NCBI GenBank assembly: GCA_948474755.1 | Contig: CAOLHI010002516.1 | Coordinates: 152,001-216,000, forward strand | Direction of reading: 5' to 3' | From: Ctenosaura bakeri | Taxonomy: Eukaryota; Chordata; Lepidosauria; Squamata; Iguanidae | Length of the DNA stretch: 64,000 bases | Shown here: positions 21,391 through 33,165 of the stretch, in pieces | Numbering within the stretch: position 1 is the stretch's first letter | How the letters are laid out: the number at the start of each line of letters is the position of its first letter | Translations under genes and position numbers: made by a program | Notes under the pieces: model-generated | Seen by the model: the letters and a program-made list of their open reading frames with translations, nothing else | What the model was told of the DNA's origin: nothing | Database searches by the model: none

Positions 21391-22253
21391 GCTACATGCT
21401 CTTTGACTACTTGACACTCCATGTGGCAGGTGATACGTACTGTAATGTTTATAAAAGAAGCTGTAAAACTATCCTTCACTGCCACAGCTACAAAATGAAA
21501 TTGGAAAGGATATTTCTAAGCATGAAAGTGTACATAAACCTACTAATCTCTTTCCAACGGAGGCAGTATGACAGAAAAGTACAAACTTTGAAGTATTTAG
21601 AGAACCTATCTGGATGGCATAGGAGAATATAAAGTCGTTTCTTGGATTTTCAAAAAAATACTGTAGGAAGCTTCGCGGAATAGGTAAGGTGTCCAGAAAA
21701 AGGATCTTGGAAATTCACGTAAAGTTGCATGGGTTTGTTCTTTCCTTTTATAACCTTACTGATTTTTCATGTACGATTATGTTCCATGCTCCACAGCATA
21801 TGGAAGGAGAATTGGTTATCTGGGTCTTAACTTTGTAAGTCCAAATCAGAAAGCACAGGGTAGCACAAGGGCTGTGTCATAATTCATCGTCACGAACTTA
21901 GGTGATTGAGTCAGAAATATGAAGGTCTGAGGATTGGACTTAGTGAAGTACCATGGTCTGGGCATGGTTTGAAGGAGGCCTTGGACTTCAGACTCTAGAA
22001 AGATTACAGTCACTGCAATATATATTTTAGTAAAATTGGCCTGTTGATCTTGTGCGATGGAAAATGAGTCCATACAGTTTGCTGCAATTCAATAAAACAG
22101 TCTGGAATCTGCCTCTCCCCTTCCACACACATACACATACGTCCACACACAAAATTTTCCATTAAATTTTTTAGGCAGTAGAAGTGTGGGGGTTGATTTT
22201 AGAGATCTTTCAGTATTGCCTGTCAAAACGTGCTTTTCCCTTTCTAAAGAAGG

Positions 22254-22446
22254 TTGTTGCTGTTATTATTGTGTGCCTTCAGGTCATTTCCAACTTGTAG
22301 GAACCCTAAATTGAATCTACAACAGGGTTTTCTGGGAACGGAGAGTATGTGACATGCCCATGATCACCCCTTAAGTTTCCATGGCCTAGCGGGGAATCAA
22401 ACCCTGATCTCCAGGATCTTAGTCCAATTCTCCAACCACTTTACCT
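22254..22446 (-). mobile_element. tRNA-derived SINE, minus strand, old
   Basis: Read on the minus strand, the head has GGAGATCAGGGTTTGATTCC (box B-like) followed by CCCGCTAGGCCATGGAAAC. The tail is AAGGCACACAAT with a run of AAC-like repeats (CAACAACCTT on the reverse strand). The + strand shows the mirror signature TGTGTGCCTTCAGGTCATTT and GGGTTTTCTGGGAACGG. It is the same family as 22665, 30595, 46733, 53197 and 58188. Confidence 0.75.
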
Positions 22447-22664
22447 ATAATTATTTCACCAAAATAAATAATAAGGATATTATTAGTATTATTATATATT
22501 ATTAAATTTACCATTTTGGAATCTTACTCTTAAATCTGATAATTTTCTATTATTCCAGTGGGGTTGAAATTCAGGGGAGAAAAAGCAAGGAGTCTTTATG
22601 TAAGAGGACGCAGTTTTTGAACTTACCATTTTATACAAATATAACATTACAAAAGACACAAGGA

Positions 22665-22898
22665 GACAGCCAGTGCAGTGTAATGGGCTGAATGTTGGAC
22701 TGTGACTCTGGAGACCAGGATTTGAATCCCCACTGAGCCATGGAAACTCATGGAGTGGCCCTGGGTAGGTCACATTCTCTCAGCCTCAGAGGAAGGCAAA
22801 CCTCCTCTAAACAAATCTTACCAAGAAAAAACAGTGATAGGTTTGTCGTAGGGTTGCCATGAGCAGGGAATGACTTTAAGGCACACAACAATAATGGC
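22665..22898 (+). mobile_element. tRNA-derived SINE, plus strand, with target duplication
   Basis: The tRNA-like head has GCAGTGTAATGGGCTGAATG (box A region) and GGATTTGAATCCC (box B). The body GGTCACATTCTCTCAGCC, GGAAGGCAAACCTCC, GGTTTGTCGTAGGGTTGCC follows, and the end AAGGCACACAACAATA closes it. Flanks AAGACACAAGGA (22653-22664) and AAGACAAAAGGA (22899-22910) match at 11 of 12 positions. This is the most complete copy of the family in the window. Confidence 0.85.
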
Positions 22899-24748
22899 AA
22901 GACAAAAGGAACAGACCATAGAAGGATACATGTCTTCCCCATCAAACTTTCTTTTCTCCTCTTGGACCTGGAAAAGTGGCAATATATCCCTCATTTGTGA
23001 TTGTAAGACACCCATTCTGTAATTTTCGATGTTCTATAACACTGTTTCGGGTTTATAAGAACAGCTGTCAAGATGCTACAAGAACAAGGAGGATTTGTGT
23101 TTTTGCAATGTTTATGTATATCCTCATGGTAATGGCCTCAGACAAAGCTGGGCTAGAAACCAGTATTTTAAAGCATGAAATTATTATCACTTGGACTACT
23201 GTGAAGCTTAATAAAACTTGTCTAATTCTTTCTATATATTTATTTAGTCACATATGTGAGCAAATATGTTCATATGGAAATAATATTTTATGTTACAAAA
23301 CAAGACAATAATAGACAGGCACAGCACCAGAGTACCTGTAGCACCTGCTGTACCTGCAGCATCAAGAGCGTAGTTAACATGGTTTACAGTTTTGCTGCAG
23401 CCACAGAGCATTAAACATGTTGTAGTAGAGTGTGGCAATAAGACATAATTACCCTAAGTGTGGATATTGACATCTCACTGGAGGAACTATGAATAAATGA
23501 AAGATGCCTGGACCATCTTGGTTTTTGGCCAGGTAAATTATTGAATGGAAAGATTGAGCTGCATCTGTGCTTTCATCAAAAACAGTGATATTGATACCAC
23601 CTAGGCTGGAAATTAGTTGCATCAAATTTGAAGAACAAATGCTATTATTACAGAAAAAAAAATCTGTGCAGAGAGAAATAGAAGCCAACTTGGTGATTGT
23701 CCAAATTATGTCAATATTGTATGTGGATTTATTTGCCTAGTTATCTAGATGTGAAGAATAGCATGCATTTTACTTCTGAATGCCTACATGTTGCATATAC
23801 TGAAAAAGACCATGAAAGTCTGAAGACTGCTGATAAGCAACTTTTACAAATTCTTGAGTTAGGAGATGTATTCCAGAAAATGAATATCTATGATGCAGTG
23901 CCAAGGCCACATTGCTGTACATATAAATGATCTAGACCCATGTTTGTTCATAAAAGCAGTGAGAATAAGTAATTGGCACCATCTAACTTTCCCCAATGTA
24001 CTTCTGATCTTTTTTATGGTGTATAAACACCATTATACACAGGTGATACTACTGTAATCTGACAGGGATGCAGAGCATGCCAGTATTGAGACTTGAGTTA
24101 TTTGACATGTTCTGCCAAAAAACTGGGTTGTTAACATTTGCTTTTTTGTAGTGTAGGAGAAATTCATGCTGCTGAACATGAAAGTGAGCAGCAGTTGAAT
24201 TTGTCCAAGAATTCCATCAGTCCTCACAAGAACTGAACCCATTCTGTCTAATACAAAGAAATATCAGATACTAGCACCACAAACAGAATGGATATCATGA
24301 AGATACAAAAGCTTTCTTAAAATCAAAGAAGCATAATGTAGTCAATCTAGCTGATAGGTTTCAAAACATGATAATCTGTGGAATTAAATGTTTAATTTAA
24401 ATAATAAAGGATTGACATAAATAAGTGAGATTCCTAAACAAAGTCATTGTTATTTGGATGTTGTCATTCTGCCCCTTTTGCAGTCCCTGTGGGAGTGGCC
24501 ACATGTGGGTTCCAAACTACTGAAGAAGCATCTTCAAAGCAAACTATGCCCCAGTAAGGTACAAAAGCTTTCCTACAATACCAGAAATCTTACCCTGACC
24601 AGCTAAGCTTTTCTAAACCTTGCCTTGAGCCAAAGTAAATGGTATATTGGTTCTAATATTCACTAAAGCTATGCTGATCAATTGTTTTCTTAGGCAGGGT
24701 TGTCCCATTTGTCATTTCAGATACTAGACAGGAAGAAACTCTGTTTAC

Positions 24749-25098
24749 ATAGAATCATAGAATCACAGAAATGTAGAGTTGGAAGAGACCACATGGGCCA
24801 TCCAGTCCAACTCCCTGCCATGCAGGAACACCCTCAAATCACTCCCGACAGATGGCCATCCAGCCTCTGCTTAAAAACCTCCAAAGAAGGAGACTCCAAG
24901 GCAGCATATTCCACTGCCAGACAGCCCCGACCGTCAGGAAGTTCTTCCTGAGGTTCAGGTGGAATCTCCTTTCCTGCAGCTTGAATCCATTGCTCCTTGT
25001 CCCGGTCTCTGGAGCAGCAGAAAACAAGCCCTCTCCTTCCTCTACATGGCATCCCTTCAAATATTTAAACATGGCTATCATGTCCCCTCTTAACCTCT
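24749..25098 (-). mobile_element. 5'-truncated CR1 fragment, minus strand
   Basis: On the minus strand this is the last ~350 bp of the same CR1 family as 16017-20318, corresponding to about 19958-20310 of that copy. It includes the ATTCTATG tail (seen as ATAGAATCATAGAATCAC at 24749). Similarity by eye is high over the whole length. A gap of roughly ten bases lies near the segment equivalent to 20157-20172, where AGAGTAGTGGAGTC is shortened. It is truncated just inside the ORF2 C-terminus ([18 protein letters not shown] still readable). Confidence 0.92.
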
Positions 25099-26518
25099 TA
25101 CTTTTGATAGCAGGTAATATTGCCAACAGATTAGCACGTAATTTGTATATAAGTACAAAGTTGATTTGTATACAAAAGCTAAGGGCTTGAGAAGTTTCTC
25201 GTGATCCAGTGTTCTGTTCTTGATGTTATAAGTGCAGCTAGGAGACACTAGCATTGAATCTGCACCGCTTCTTTGTTTTCTGCTTCTCTTCTGTCCTTCA
25301 TGCTATGTTTGTGTGGAGTTGTCATTGGCACCATCTCTGATGCTAGCCAAATTCTTGGCAGCCTAGAAAATTATTTCCCAGTGTCCCTCCTACCTTCTGT
25401 TGACTGATTTTGTGTGAGCATGTGTAAATATTTTCTGCAGCTTTTGTGTCTTGCTCTGATATTTAATATGTTTGCTGTTTTTCTTTCATTATCCCTGTGT
25501 GTATATTTTAAGATCAGCAGGAAGGTTTTGTTATATTTTTTTTAAATCGTTTCAATCAGTAGTAGCTTTCTCCTGCCAAGCAGTGTCTTTAATGACATAT
25601 TTTCTGCTCCTCTAATGCTGGAGAAATTGGGAGCAGGATCAGCATAAGGCAGCTATACCATAATCACTTTGAGTTCAATAGGGAGGTCTTTACAGACAAC
25701 TTTGTTCTTTTTTCTTAACGGGATTAAGAAGCTCAGCCCTTTAAATTTCTTGCATATAACAGTGACATTTCCAGGGTGTGCTTAGACCAAAGAGTTCAAA
25801 GTGAAAGAATTTAAAAAAAAAGAAAAGAAAAAGAAAAGCCAATATGACTTTGTTTTTTACCTTGCTGGAGGAGCTGTTTGCGCAAATCGTCTATAAGCTT
25901 ATTGACCTGAATCTTTGACTCCTTGTTTTCTCTGGATTTGGCTGGAGTGTAGACACTGATAGAGCACTGATAGAGGTGATTGAACAGCCCCCAGCTTTGC
26001 TTGGCACCAGGCCTCTCAACACCCCCAGGACTGACATTATCTCCCTATGACAATACTTCATGTTTCCTCAAGCTTGAGCTTCCTTAATTTTATTATTTAT
26101 TTTTATTTCTTCCTAGAGTCTTTATGTGGGATTTTTCAAGGAAATGAAGGGCACACTAATTCTTTTTGGTAAACAGAGATAGTGTATAATATATGATGAT
26201 GTGTGTTCTCTTCCTAATGGAAGGAAGAAGAGGCTTCTGTTTGTAATGAAAGGAGTACATTTTAAAGATCTTCAAAGGATCAGTGCTACCAACACTCTCT
26301 TTGTTTTGCACATGTATGAAAGTTGAGGATTAATTTGCAAGATGTGTTTTAGGATATGTTTAGGCTATTGTACAAATGCTTGCTCAATCTAAAGAAATTA
26401 TTTGTATGCAAGTAAAAGTACAGCAAGCACCTAGATTCTTTTGCATTTTTCTCTGTAGCTTGCACTCCAAGAGAGGCAAATTGCATGCCCAAACTGGGAG
26501 CTGATTTTGGACCAGGGT

Positions 26519-26548
26519 TTGTGTGCGCGCGCACATGCATGCATCCAT
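26519..26548. repeat. Alternating purine-pyrimidine tract
   Basis: GTGTGCGCGCGCACATGCAT is a short self-complementary alternating stretch, a candidate for Z-DNA or a local cruciform. It has no coding role. Confidence 0.6.
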
Positions 26549-28767
26549 ATATTTGTGTTTGCTTTGGAGGAGTTCATATCTGAAGAACGTTCTCCTTCTT
26601 CTCATGAATCTCCTTTCTTATGAACAATTATCTTGGGTCATCATAAAATGATGCAACTTCTTTTAAAGCAACTCTTGGATTTGATCAGAATTTGTTATTG
26701 ATTTTGCCTCGACCAGAAAAAAACAAAGATGCAAGTAAAATGAAAATACAAGTGCACAGAATTTTATTTCGGAAAAGCCTGTGTGATATGAGGTCAGAAG
26801 GGAATTCTTTGTCCAGGTCAGTTATAGGGGCAAGAGAAGCTTGCCTTCTCATTCATTAAGTGGTTAGAGTATGCTTATAGAATTAATTTCAGATTATTTT
26901 CTCTGCAGTATGCTTGGTTTCTAGCTGTGTTGCAATGTCTTAATTGTATATAGAATGATAAATATGGAAGCAGGTGTGTATGTGGTCCTATCACTTAGGT
27001 GAGTTGCTGCTGATTTCACAATTCTATGCACACTAAGGAGAAGGAGTTAACCCCTGGCAAGCCATATATTTTCCTTTATCTTTTTTTTTCTACCTTGACA
27101 ATGCAAGACATCACTGTTCTTGGTATATCCTTATGATCTCCAGTGCTCTCTGCTGTTCCCTGAAGCAAACAGAATGAGCTGCTATCAGACTTGTAATAAT
27201 TGGCCTTACAGATTCTTGGCAATTGTTATCTTTCTCTTTTAGCACTCATGATCTCATCCCAGATATAATAATCATTAGAGCCTATCATAATGGCAATGCT
27301 TCTATTGACTTCAGTGGAACTAGGCATAAGTATTGATAAACATGATGATGCATGTCTTCAATGGCTTTATCCTTTCTCTAGCTACTCCAACAAATAAGCA
27401 TTTTGTGCTCTTGATGCTGCATGGGTCCAGAATTTTAGATGGGAGTTGCAAAGAAATTATTCAAATGATTTGAATAGTTTGTTCTTACATGAGGATCACA
27501 CATGGGAGGACAGAGTGGGGAAAAGATGTATTTTTAAAATAAAGCCTCCATATTTAATGAATAGTACAATGATCCTCTGCAAGAAAAAAAAATGAGTGCT
27601 TTCAGAGAAACTCTTCCTTCACCGTGTTTTGAATGAACATGTCAGAATCATCTGCTGTAGCTGGACTCACATTGAAGTCTGGGACTTGTTCCAAGAGTGT
27701 TGGAATAGATTCTTCTCTATATTTTCCGCATGATGACACTCTCCCTTGTTGTCCCATCACAATCACAGCAGTACCTCTGCCAGGATGGGAGCATGTCCAC
27801 AACGCTCCTCTCCACATGCAACCAGCTGCCTGTAGAACGGAGCACAAGGGACACACTCTGTCCTTCTGGACTGCAGCTGGCCTTCTTCCTATGCTGCAGT
27901 AGGGGAGGAAGCACACAGTTCACGCTTCTGGTCCTTCTGCATGGCCAGCTACAATGGAAGGCTCATGTCATCAGGGGTCACTGGTGGAGTTTCTCCATCA
28001 ATGATACAGCTGGCAATCGCACTGGCTGGTGACACAAGAAGGATGGAACCATGACAACATCACGTGGAAGTGTCATTGCAGTCCCACTCTTCTTGTGTCC
28101 CCATGCTGGGATGTCATCGTCATGCAGAAAGGACCTTGGTGTCTATTTGTCTGCACTTCATTTCTAGGGACTGGGTTGTACTTCCCTTGGTCAGATGCCT
28201 TTGTCTGACCTTCTTATGATGAATAAATAGATTCAGTTTACCTTCTGAGATATCCTTCCCCCAGCATTCCTGGATCTCCTCCACTATGAGACAGAACTGC
28301 AAACTTTTCCTATAGCCATATGTTAGCAGCACCCTTTGTAAGTTACATGGAGTGTGTTAATGTTCCCCCTTTCCAAGACATTTTAGATGCTGAATATGAG
28401 TTGATCATTTAATTTGATTAAGACCATATTCCAATGCGTCAGGAATATGAAATGAATCAGTTTGCTTATGTACAGTAGTAATATTTATATCAAACATTTT
28501 TGTTCTTGATTTAATGCAGGAATCAATCTCATCTCATATACTTTTGTCTTCAGTGGTCTTGATGTTGTTGAGAAATCCTAGAACATTCTTTAATGACAAA
28601 TTATCAGTCCTGATACAAACAACACAGAATAATAATACTGTGGCTTTATCAGACAAAATAATATCATTCTATATCTGTGGTTTTGGGTAAATGCTCTTTA
28701 TGACAGGATTATGACACTTAGTAGGATAATAATGCAACCATTTTAGAGCAGACATATGTATACATAG

Positions 28768-28850
28768 CTATTAATTTATTTAGATTTGTAGCTCACCTCA
28801 TCTCCTCAGGGCAACACTTTCAAAACAGTGTTTAATCCAGTATAATTTAA
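28768..28850. repeat. Possible diverged CCCGCC-type dispersed repeat
   Basis: TTAATTTATTTAGATTTGTA, then CTCACCTCATCTCCTCAGGG and CAACACTTTCAAAACAGTG follow the order of the family seen at 9357 and 32938, but strongly diverged. Confidence 0.4.
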
Positions 28851-30594
28851 TTACTCAAGTAGTACAGGTGTTGTAATGGCAGATATATCAGATTATGTAG
28901 ACTATGATGCAGAGATACTATATGAATATATAGGTGTGAACTAATAGAAATTAGAATTTTTCTTTTGTGATTTTTGGAGCAGCAATTCCTGTTGTCAGAA
29001 AACTGAGCTGCTGCTTAAATCTAAAAATGACTTGCTTCTTTGGTGCTTAGAAATACTGACATAGGCACATATATGATATTTATCTTGCCCAGAAATTATA
29101 CACATGCATACATACAAACATGCACAGAAATGTTTTTCTTGTGTCTTCCTGGTGTCGTTTAGCAGTCTTTGATAATTTCAGCCTATGTAATATTGTCTTT
29201 GGGCTTTTATTTAAGAAGCATAGTCTAATTGGAAAGCAAATCTTGAAAATACAGGCTGGAAGTTTTCTCGAAATTGCAAAATCATTCAGAAGTAACGTTG
29301 AAAGTGATCTTGTGTCCAGTTACAAATATTTAAAACCTTGAAAATGTATGTATGTGGCAGCACAAAGATGGTAGTGTGCATTCTATGGAATATGACTGAT
29401 CCTTTTTTCTTTTTCTTTGGGCAGTTAGCAAGCTTTGTGGTTAAAGTATGAAGGCAATGTACTGCTTGTCAAAACCATTTTTTAAAATGTCACTTTGTAA
29501 GCAATAAGCACCTATTATTAAGTGATAGGCAGCAATCAGGAGAAAAGAGCATGAAAACATGAGGTATAAATGATGCTAAATGACTGCAGTGGAAAAACAG
29601 TCATCTCTTCTCCTCCTGTTTTGTCCTATTGTTGTCAAGACAAGGCTCTGTTTTTGATCAGGAAAGAAATGACATAAAAGTGTGTGTGTGCGCGTGTGCA
29701 TGTTAGGAAACAATTAAATTAGAAAATACCAGAATTCTTCTTTAACTAAAATACACGTCAGTAATACAGTAATTATGATCTTGGACAGATAGTTGGTTGA
29801 ATGGGATGGCTTCCAGATGAGGCATTTTCTCTAGTATAGCTTAATTTTTGCAGACAGTCAACTGTTGTTTAATTGTGTTTTTCTTCTTGCTGCTCTTGGC
29901 TTTTTAAAGTCAACAGAAATAACAACTTACTGTGAAAAAAAAACACAAACAAACTATGTAACTTCCACAGAATGTGGGAAAACACAGTTGAAAAATATTG
30001 TCCACTGAGAAAATGGCTGGATTTGGAGGTGCTGCTGAAGAAAGGCCCTGTGTTCCCTTTTAAAATTGTTCTCTCTTGTCAGAGAGTACTAGTAGTAACA
30101 ACAACAGGTGATAGTGAAATTAATAATCTCTTTTACTACCTCCTCTAAAACAATTTTTTTCCTGGCTCAAGAATTTATCCTTACTGCGAACTTCTCTCTG
30201 CTTTCCTTCCGCCAGCAGGCTTAGATCTTTTTACTTGGCCAAACTTTTGGTTATTAACTCATTGCTGTGCAAGTGTCTTTAAGGGTGTGTGTGTGCTTCA
30301 TTATTATGTTTTAAATTTTAAACTGTTTTAAATTAGTTCTGCTTTTAATATGATGGGTTATTTAATTTTTTAAACTGTTTTTACTACTATGATTTTTAGC
30401 TTGATTCTGTTTTAATCTATTTTGAAAGTTGTCTGGGGCCCTATATTTGGAGAAAGATGGGATGTCAGTAGAAATAAACAAAATACGCCTGTAATTTGCC
30501 CACAATTAGTGTGGTGTGGTGTGTGTATGTATATGCATGCACCTACATGTATGGAAGAATTAGATTTTCTTAGCACTTTGTATTAGCACTGAGT

Positions 30595-30778
30595 AAGCGT
30601 GGTGTGGTGGTTTGAGTGTTAAACTATGACTCTGGAGACCAGGGTTCTATTCCCTGCTTGGGCAGGGAACCGACCAGGTGGCATTGGGCATGTCATACAT
30701 CTCAGCCTCAGAAAACACTGTGATGGGTTTGCCTTAGGGTCACCATAAGTGGGACTTGAAGGCACACAACAACAAAAC
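30595..30778 (+). mobile_element. tRNA-derived SINE, plus strand, internally shortened
   Basis: The head AGCGTGGTGTGGTGGTTTGA with TGTTAAACTATGACTCTGG and GGTTCTATTCC (boxes A and B) joins a shortened body. The body jumps from CTCAGCCTCA directly to GTGATGGGTTTGCCTTAGG, missing the GAAGGCAAACC block of the full copy at 22665. The end is AAGGCACACAACAACAAAA. Confidence 0.82.
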
Positions 30779-31424
30779 CTTACTGAAACAATGGAATTTA
30801 ACTTCTCTGAATATATACATGGTTAGATTGTAAAAATAGGCTGGGCAAATGCAAACCAGAGGGACAGTATTTGGCTCAACCTGAGTCCTGGGGAAAGAAT
30901 GGGGATTCTTAGTGGATCAAAAGGAATTCCCTAATGCCCTTCTCTATATAGCAGGTACTTAGAGATGCAAATAGTTTGGAAGAGCAGTCAGTGTGAAAGA
31001 AAAGATGTGGATGCCCTGAAAAACAAGAGAGGAGTGAGGAAAATGAAAATTGTGCTACTCAGGGAATAGAGCATCTTGATATCTAAAATCATCCTGGAGA
31101 TCTCCTGAGCCTCAGTTTTAATATTTATTTAAAAAGCAGCATTTCACCCCTTTGCATTCTGAATGAGAAAAAAGCACTCTGTTTGGTACCAGATAATAAT
31201 GGTTTTTAATTCTTTTTACAAGATACAGTGGAACTATTTGCAGCAGTAAAAGACCATAGTGACACAGCACTTTTTAATATCTCTGAATTAGGACTGCTAT
31301 TTTAAAATTTAAAATTTAAATTTTGTGCCACTGAAAGAATAAGGACTTAAATTAGGAACACTGTATTATTTTTAGATACTCCAGGAGTAAAGTTAGTCAG
31401 AGATTATTTACAGGTAGTAACTTA

Positions 31425-31906
31425 GGCCCTTTTCGCATTGAGGCTTCTTGCGCGAGCAAGGGAGGGCGGCTCGCGCGAGAAGCCTTCTCCGGGAGGCTGC
31501 TGCTTCCCCCTCGTTCCTTCCGCAGGCGAAGGAACAAGGGGGAAAACGGCAGCCTCCCGGAGAAGGCTTCTCGCGCGAGCCGCCCTCCCCGCTCGCGCGA
31601 AGCAGGAGGCTGTTGCGTCTGTCGTGCTAGCGCCCCGCCCCTTCCTTCCGCGGGGCAGAGGGAAGGAAGCGCGACCCGGCCGCCTCCCCGACGCTCCGCA
31701 CAGGAGGTAAGTGTGCGTGGGCGCCGGGAATGTTGCGCGAGCACGGGTGATTTTCTCTTTGAGGCAAAAATCAAAAAACCCACGATCGTGCCGCTGCAGC
31801 CCCGTGAGTGCGGCGGAAGTGGGAGTGCGTCGTGCAGAGCGACGCTCCCACTCCCGTGAGGCTCAGGGGGCTCTCGCGCAACAGAAAGCCCATGCGAAAA
31901 GGGCCC
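31425..31906. mobile_element. CpG-rich MITE with GGCCCTTTTCGCAT termini
   Basis: The left terminus GGCCCTTTTCGCAT and right terminus ATGCGAAAAGGGCC are perfect inverted repeats, with imperfect continuation inward (GCTTCTTGCGCGAG versus the complement of CTCTCGCGCAAC). TA lies on both outer sides. The interior is GC- and CpG-rich, in stark contrast to the AT-rich intron, and contains a giant hairpin (separate entry). Long frames on both strands here (up to 187 codons) are Arg/Ala-rich chance openings of GC-rich DNA. Confidence 0.75.
31442..31604. repeat. Long near-perfect inverted repeat (about 75-bp arms)
   Basis: The left arm contains GGCGGCTCGCGCGAGAAGCC, TTCTCCGGGAGGCTGC and CCCCCTCGTTCCTTCC. 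The right arm repeats these in reverse complement: GAAGGAACAAGGGGGA, GCAGCCTCCCGGAGAAGGCT, TCTCGCGCGAGCCGCC. The loop is only about 6-8 bases near 31521-31528. Transcribed, it would form a very stable hairpin. Confidence 0.9.
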
Positions 31907-32790
31907 TAAAAGTGTGGTGATGCTTTCGCTTGTTTGCACTGTTTGATTCCAACATGACATTGAAGCATGCTTTCCATTTCCATGTTTTCAAACATCTATT
32001 AGGGACTTGTACATTGAGAAGTTTTGGCTACAGTGTTTGTTTTCTTGTATTTGTATTTACTTAGGGCTGTTTGTGTAACTTAATCTTTGCAATTTCGTTA
32101 TAGACTGCTATGACCCACTCTTTTTGGGTTAATGTGCACTTTATTTCCACTGCCATTAGACTTCCCAAATATTTTGACACCGTTCTTCTCTCAAGAAGTT
32201 ATCAACATATCTAAAAACCTAAAAAAAGGAGTATTAATATTTTTAAAGAGATATGTAGTGATGAAAATGTGTTTAAAACCACACTTTTAATAATGAACTA
32301 TAAAGCCCTATGAGCAGGCCAATTTTTCTGCCGATCCTACCATGCACAAGTACATTTGGGTTTGCCGTGTTTTCAAAGCTATAATATAGGACACAGTCAG
32401 GTACCATCTCAAGACAGGCCAATGAAGTTAGCCTATTTAAGGCCTCAAAACTTGTGAGAGGTGCTCTTCCCATAAGATCTCCTGGCTCCTGCAAGATCTC
32501 AAATCTTACAGGACCCCTTGCAGATCTCATGATGACAGATCGGCTATCACGAGAGAACAATTGCACTTTGCTGATTAGCCCAGGGAGCTGGAAGAAAGAA
32601 GAGAAAGTACAGTGCCAAGCAAGCCACAATGCCAACTGACAGGACCCCAAATTGGGTATGCAAGGGGCTAGTTTGCTGCATTCCAATGGCCAGATATTGG
32701 TCTAATGGGAGTGTGGGGTTTGCGCATCCCATATCACGTTGATAAAGCATTGGACTTTAAAACTCCCAAGTATGGGACATCTCATATAGA

Positions 32791-32880
32791 ACAGGACACC
32801 TATATTTATTTTAATTATATCCCACTTCTCTTCCATTAGGGCACCCATAGCAACTCACAATATCCTTTAAAACAGAATGT
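32791..32880. repeat. Diverged CCCGCC-type dispersed repeat
   Basis: TATTTATTTTAATTATATCC, then CACTTCTCTTCCATTAGGGC and CAACTCACAATATCCTTTAA mirror the order of the family at 9357 and 32938. Confidence 0.45.
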
Positions 32881-32937
32881 GACTTAAATAATGTAAACTG
32901 TGTAAGTTTTAAGTATCAAATAGAGCATCCTAGAAAA

Positions 32938-33075
32938 CATCATCATCATCATCTTTATTTATACTGTCTCTCTCCCCCCTCCCAGATTGGGACTTAGGTG
33001 GGCTTACAAGTTAAAACAAGAACAGTGTAGCTAAAAACATACAAAAGGTCAAACAATTTAATTAGAAGTAAACTA
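32938..33075. repeat. CCCGCC-type dispersed repeat with (CAT)n head
   Basis: A CATCATCATCATC run, then TTTATTTATACTGTCTCTCT, CCCCCCTCCCAGATTGGGAC and GTGGGCTTACAAGTTAAAAC. It matches the copy at 9357 in layout and wording, and lies directly upstream of the MITE at 33166. Confidence 0.6.
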
Positions 33076-33165
33076 TTTACAATAATAAAAATATAATTAG
33101 TAATAATAAAAAGTAGTTAAAATGGTATAATCACAATAATTCAACAATCTCTTGAAAAAAACTTT

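Noticed and set aside
21143..21485. Poly-Leu/Cys minus-strand frames suggesting a membrane peptide
   Set aside because: They arise from CAA, AAT and AGC microsatellites and the purine-pyrimidine tract at 21220-21390.
31397..31960. 187-codon minus-strand frame and overlapping plus-strand frames
   Set aside because: They cover a CpG-rich palindromic MITE; Arg/Ala/Pro-rich frames on both strands are expected from GC-rich hairpin DNA with few stops.
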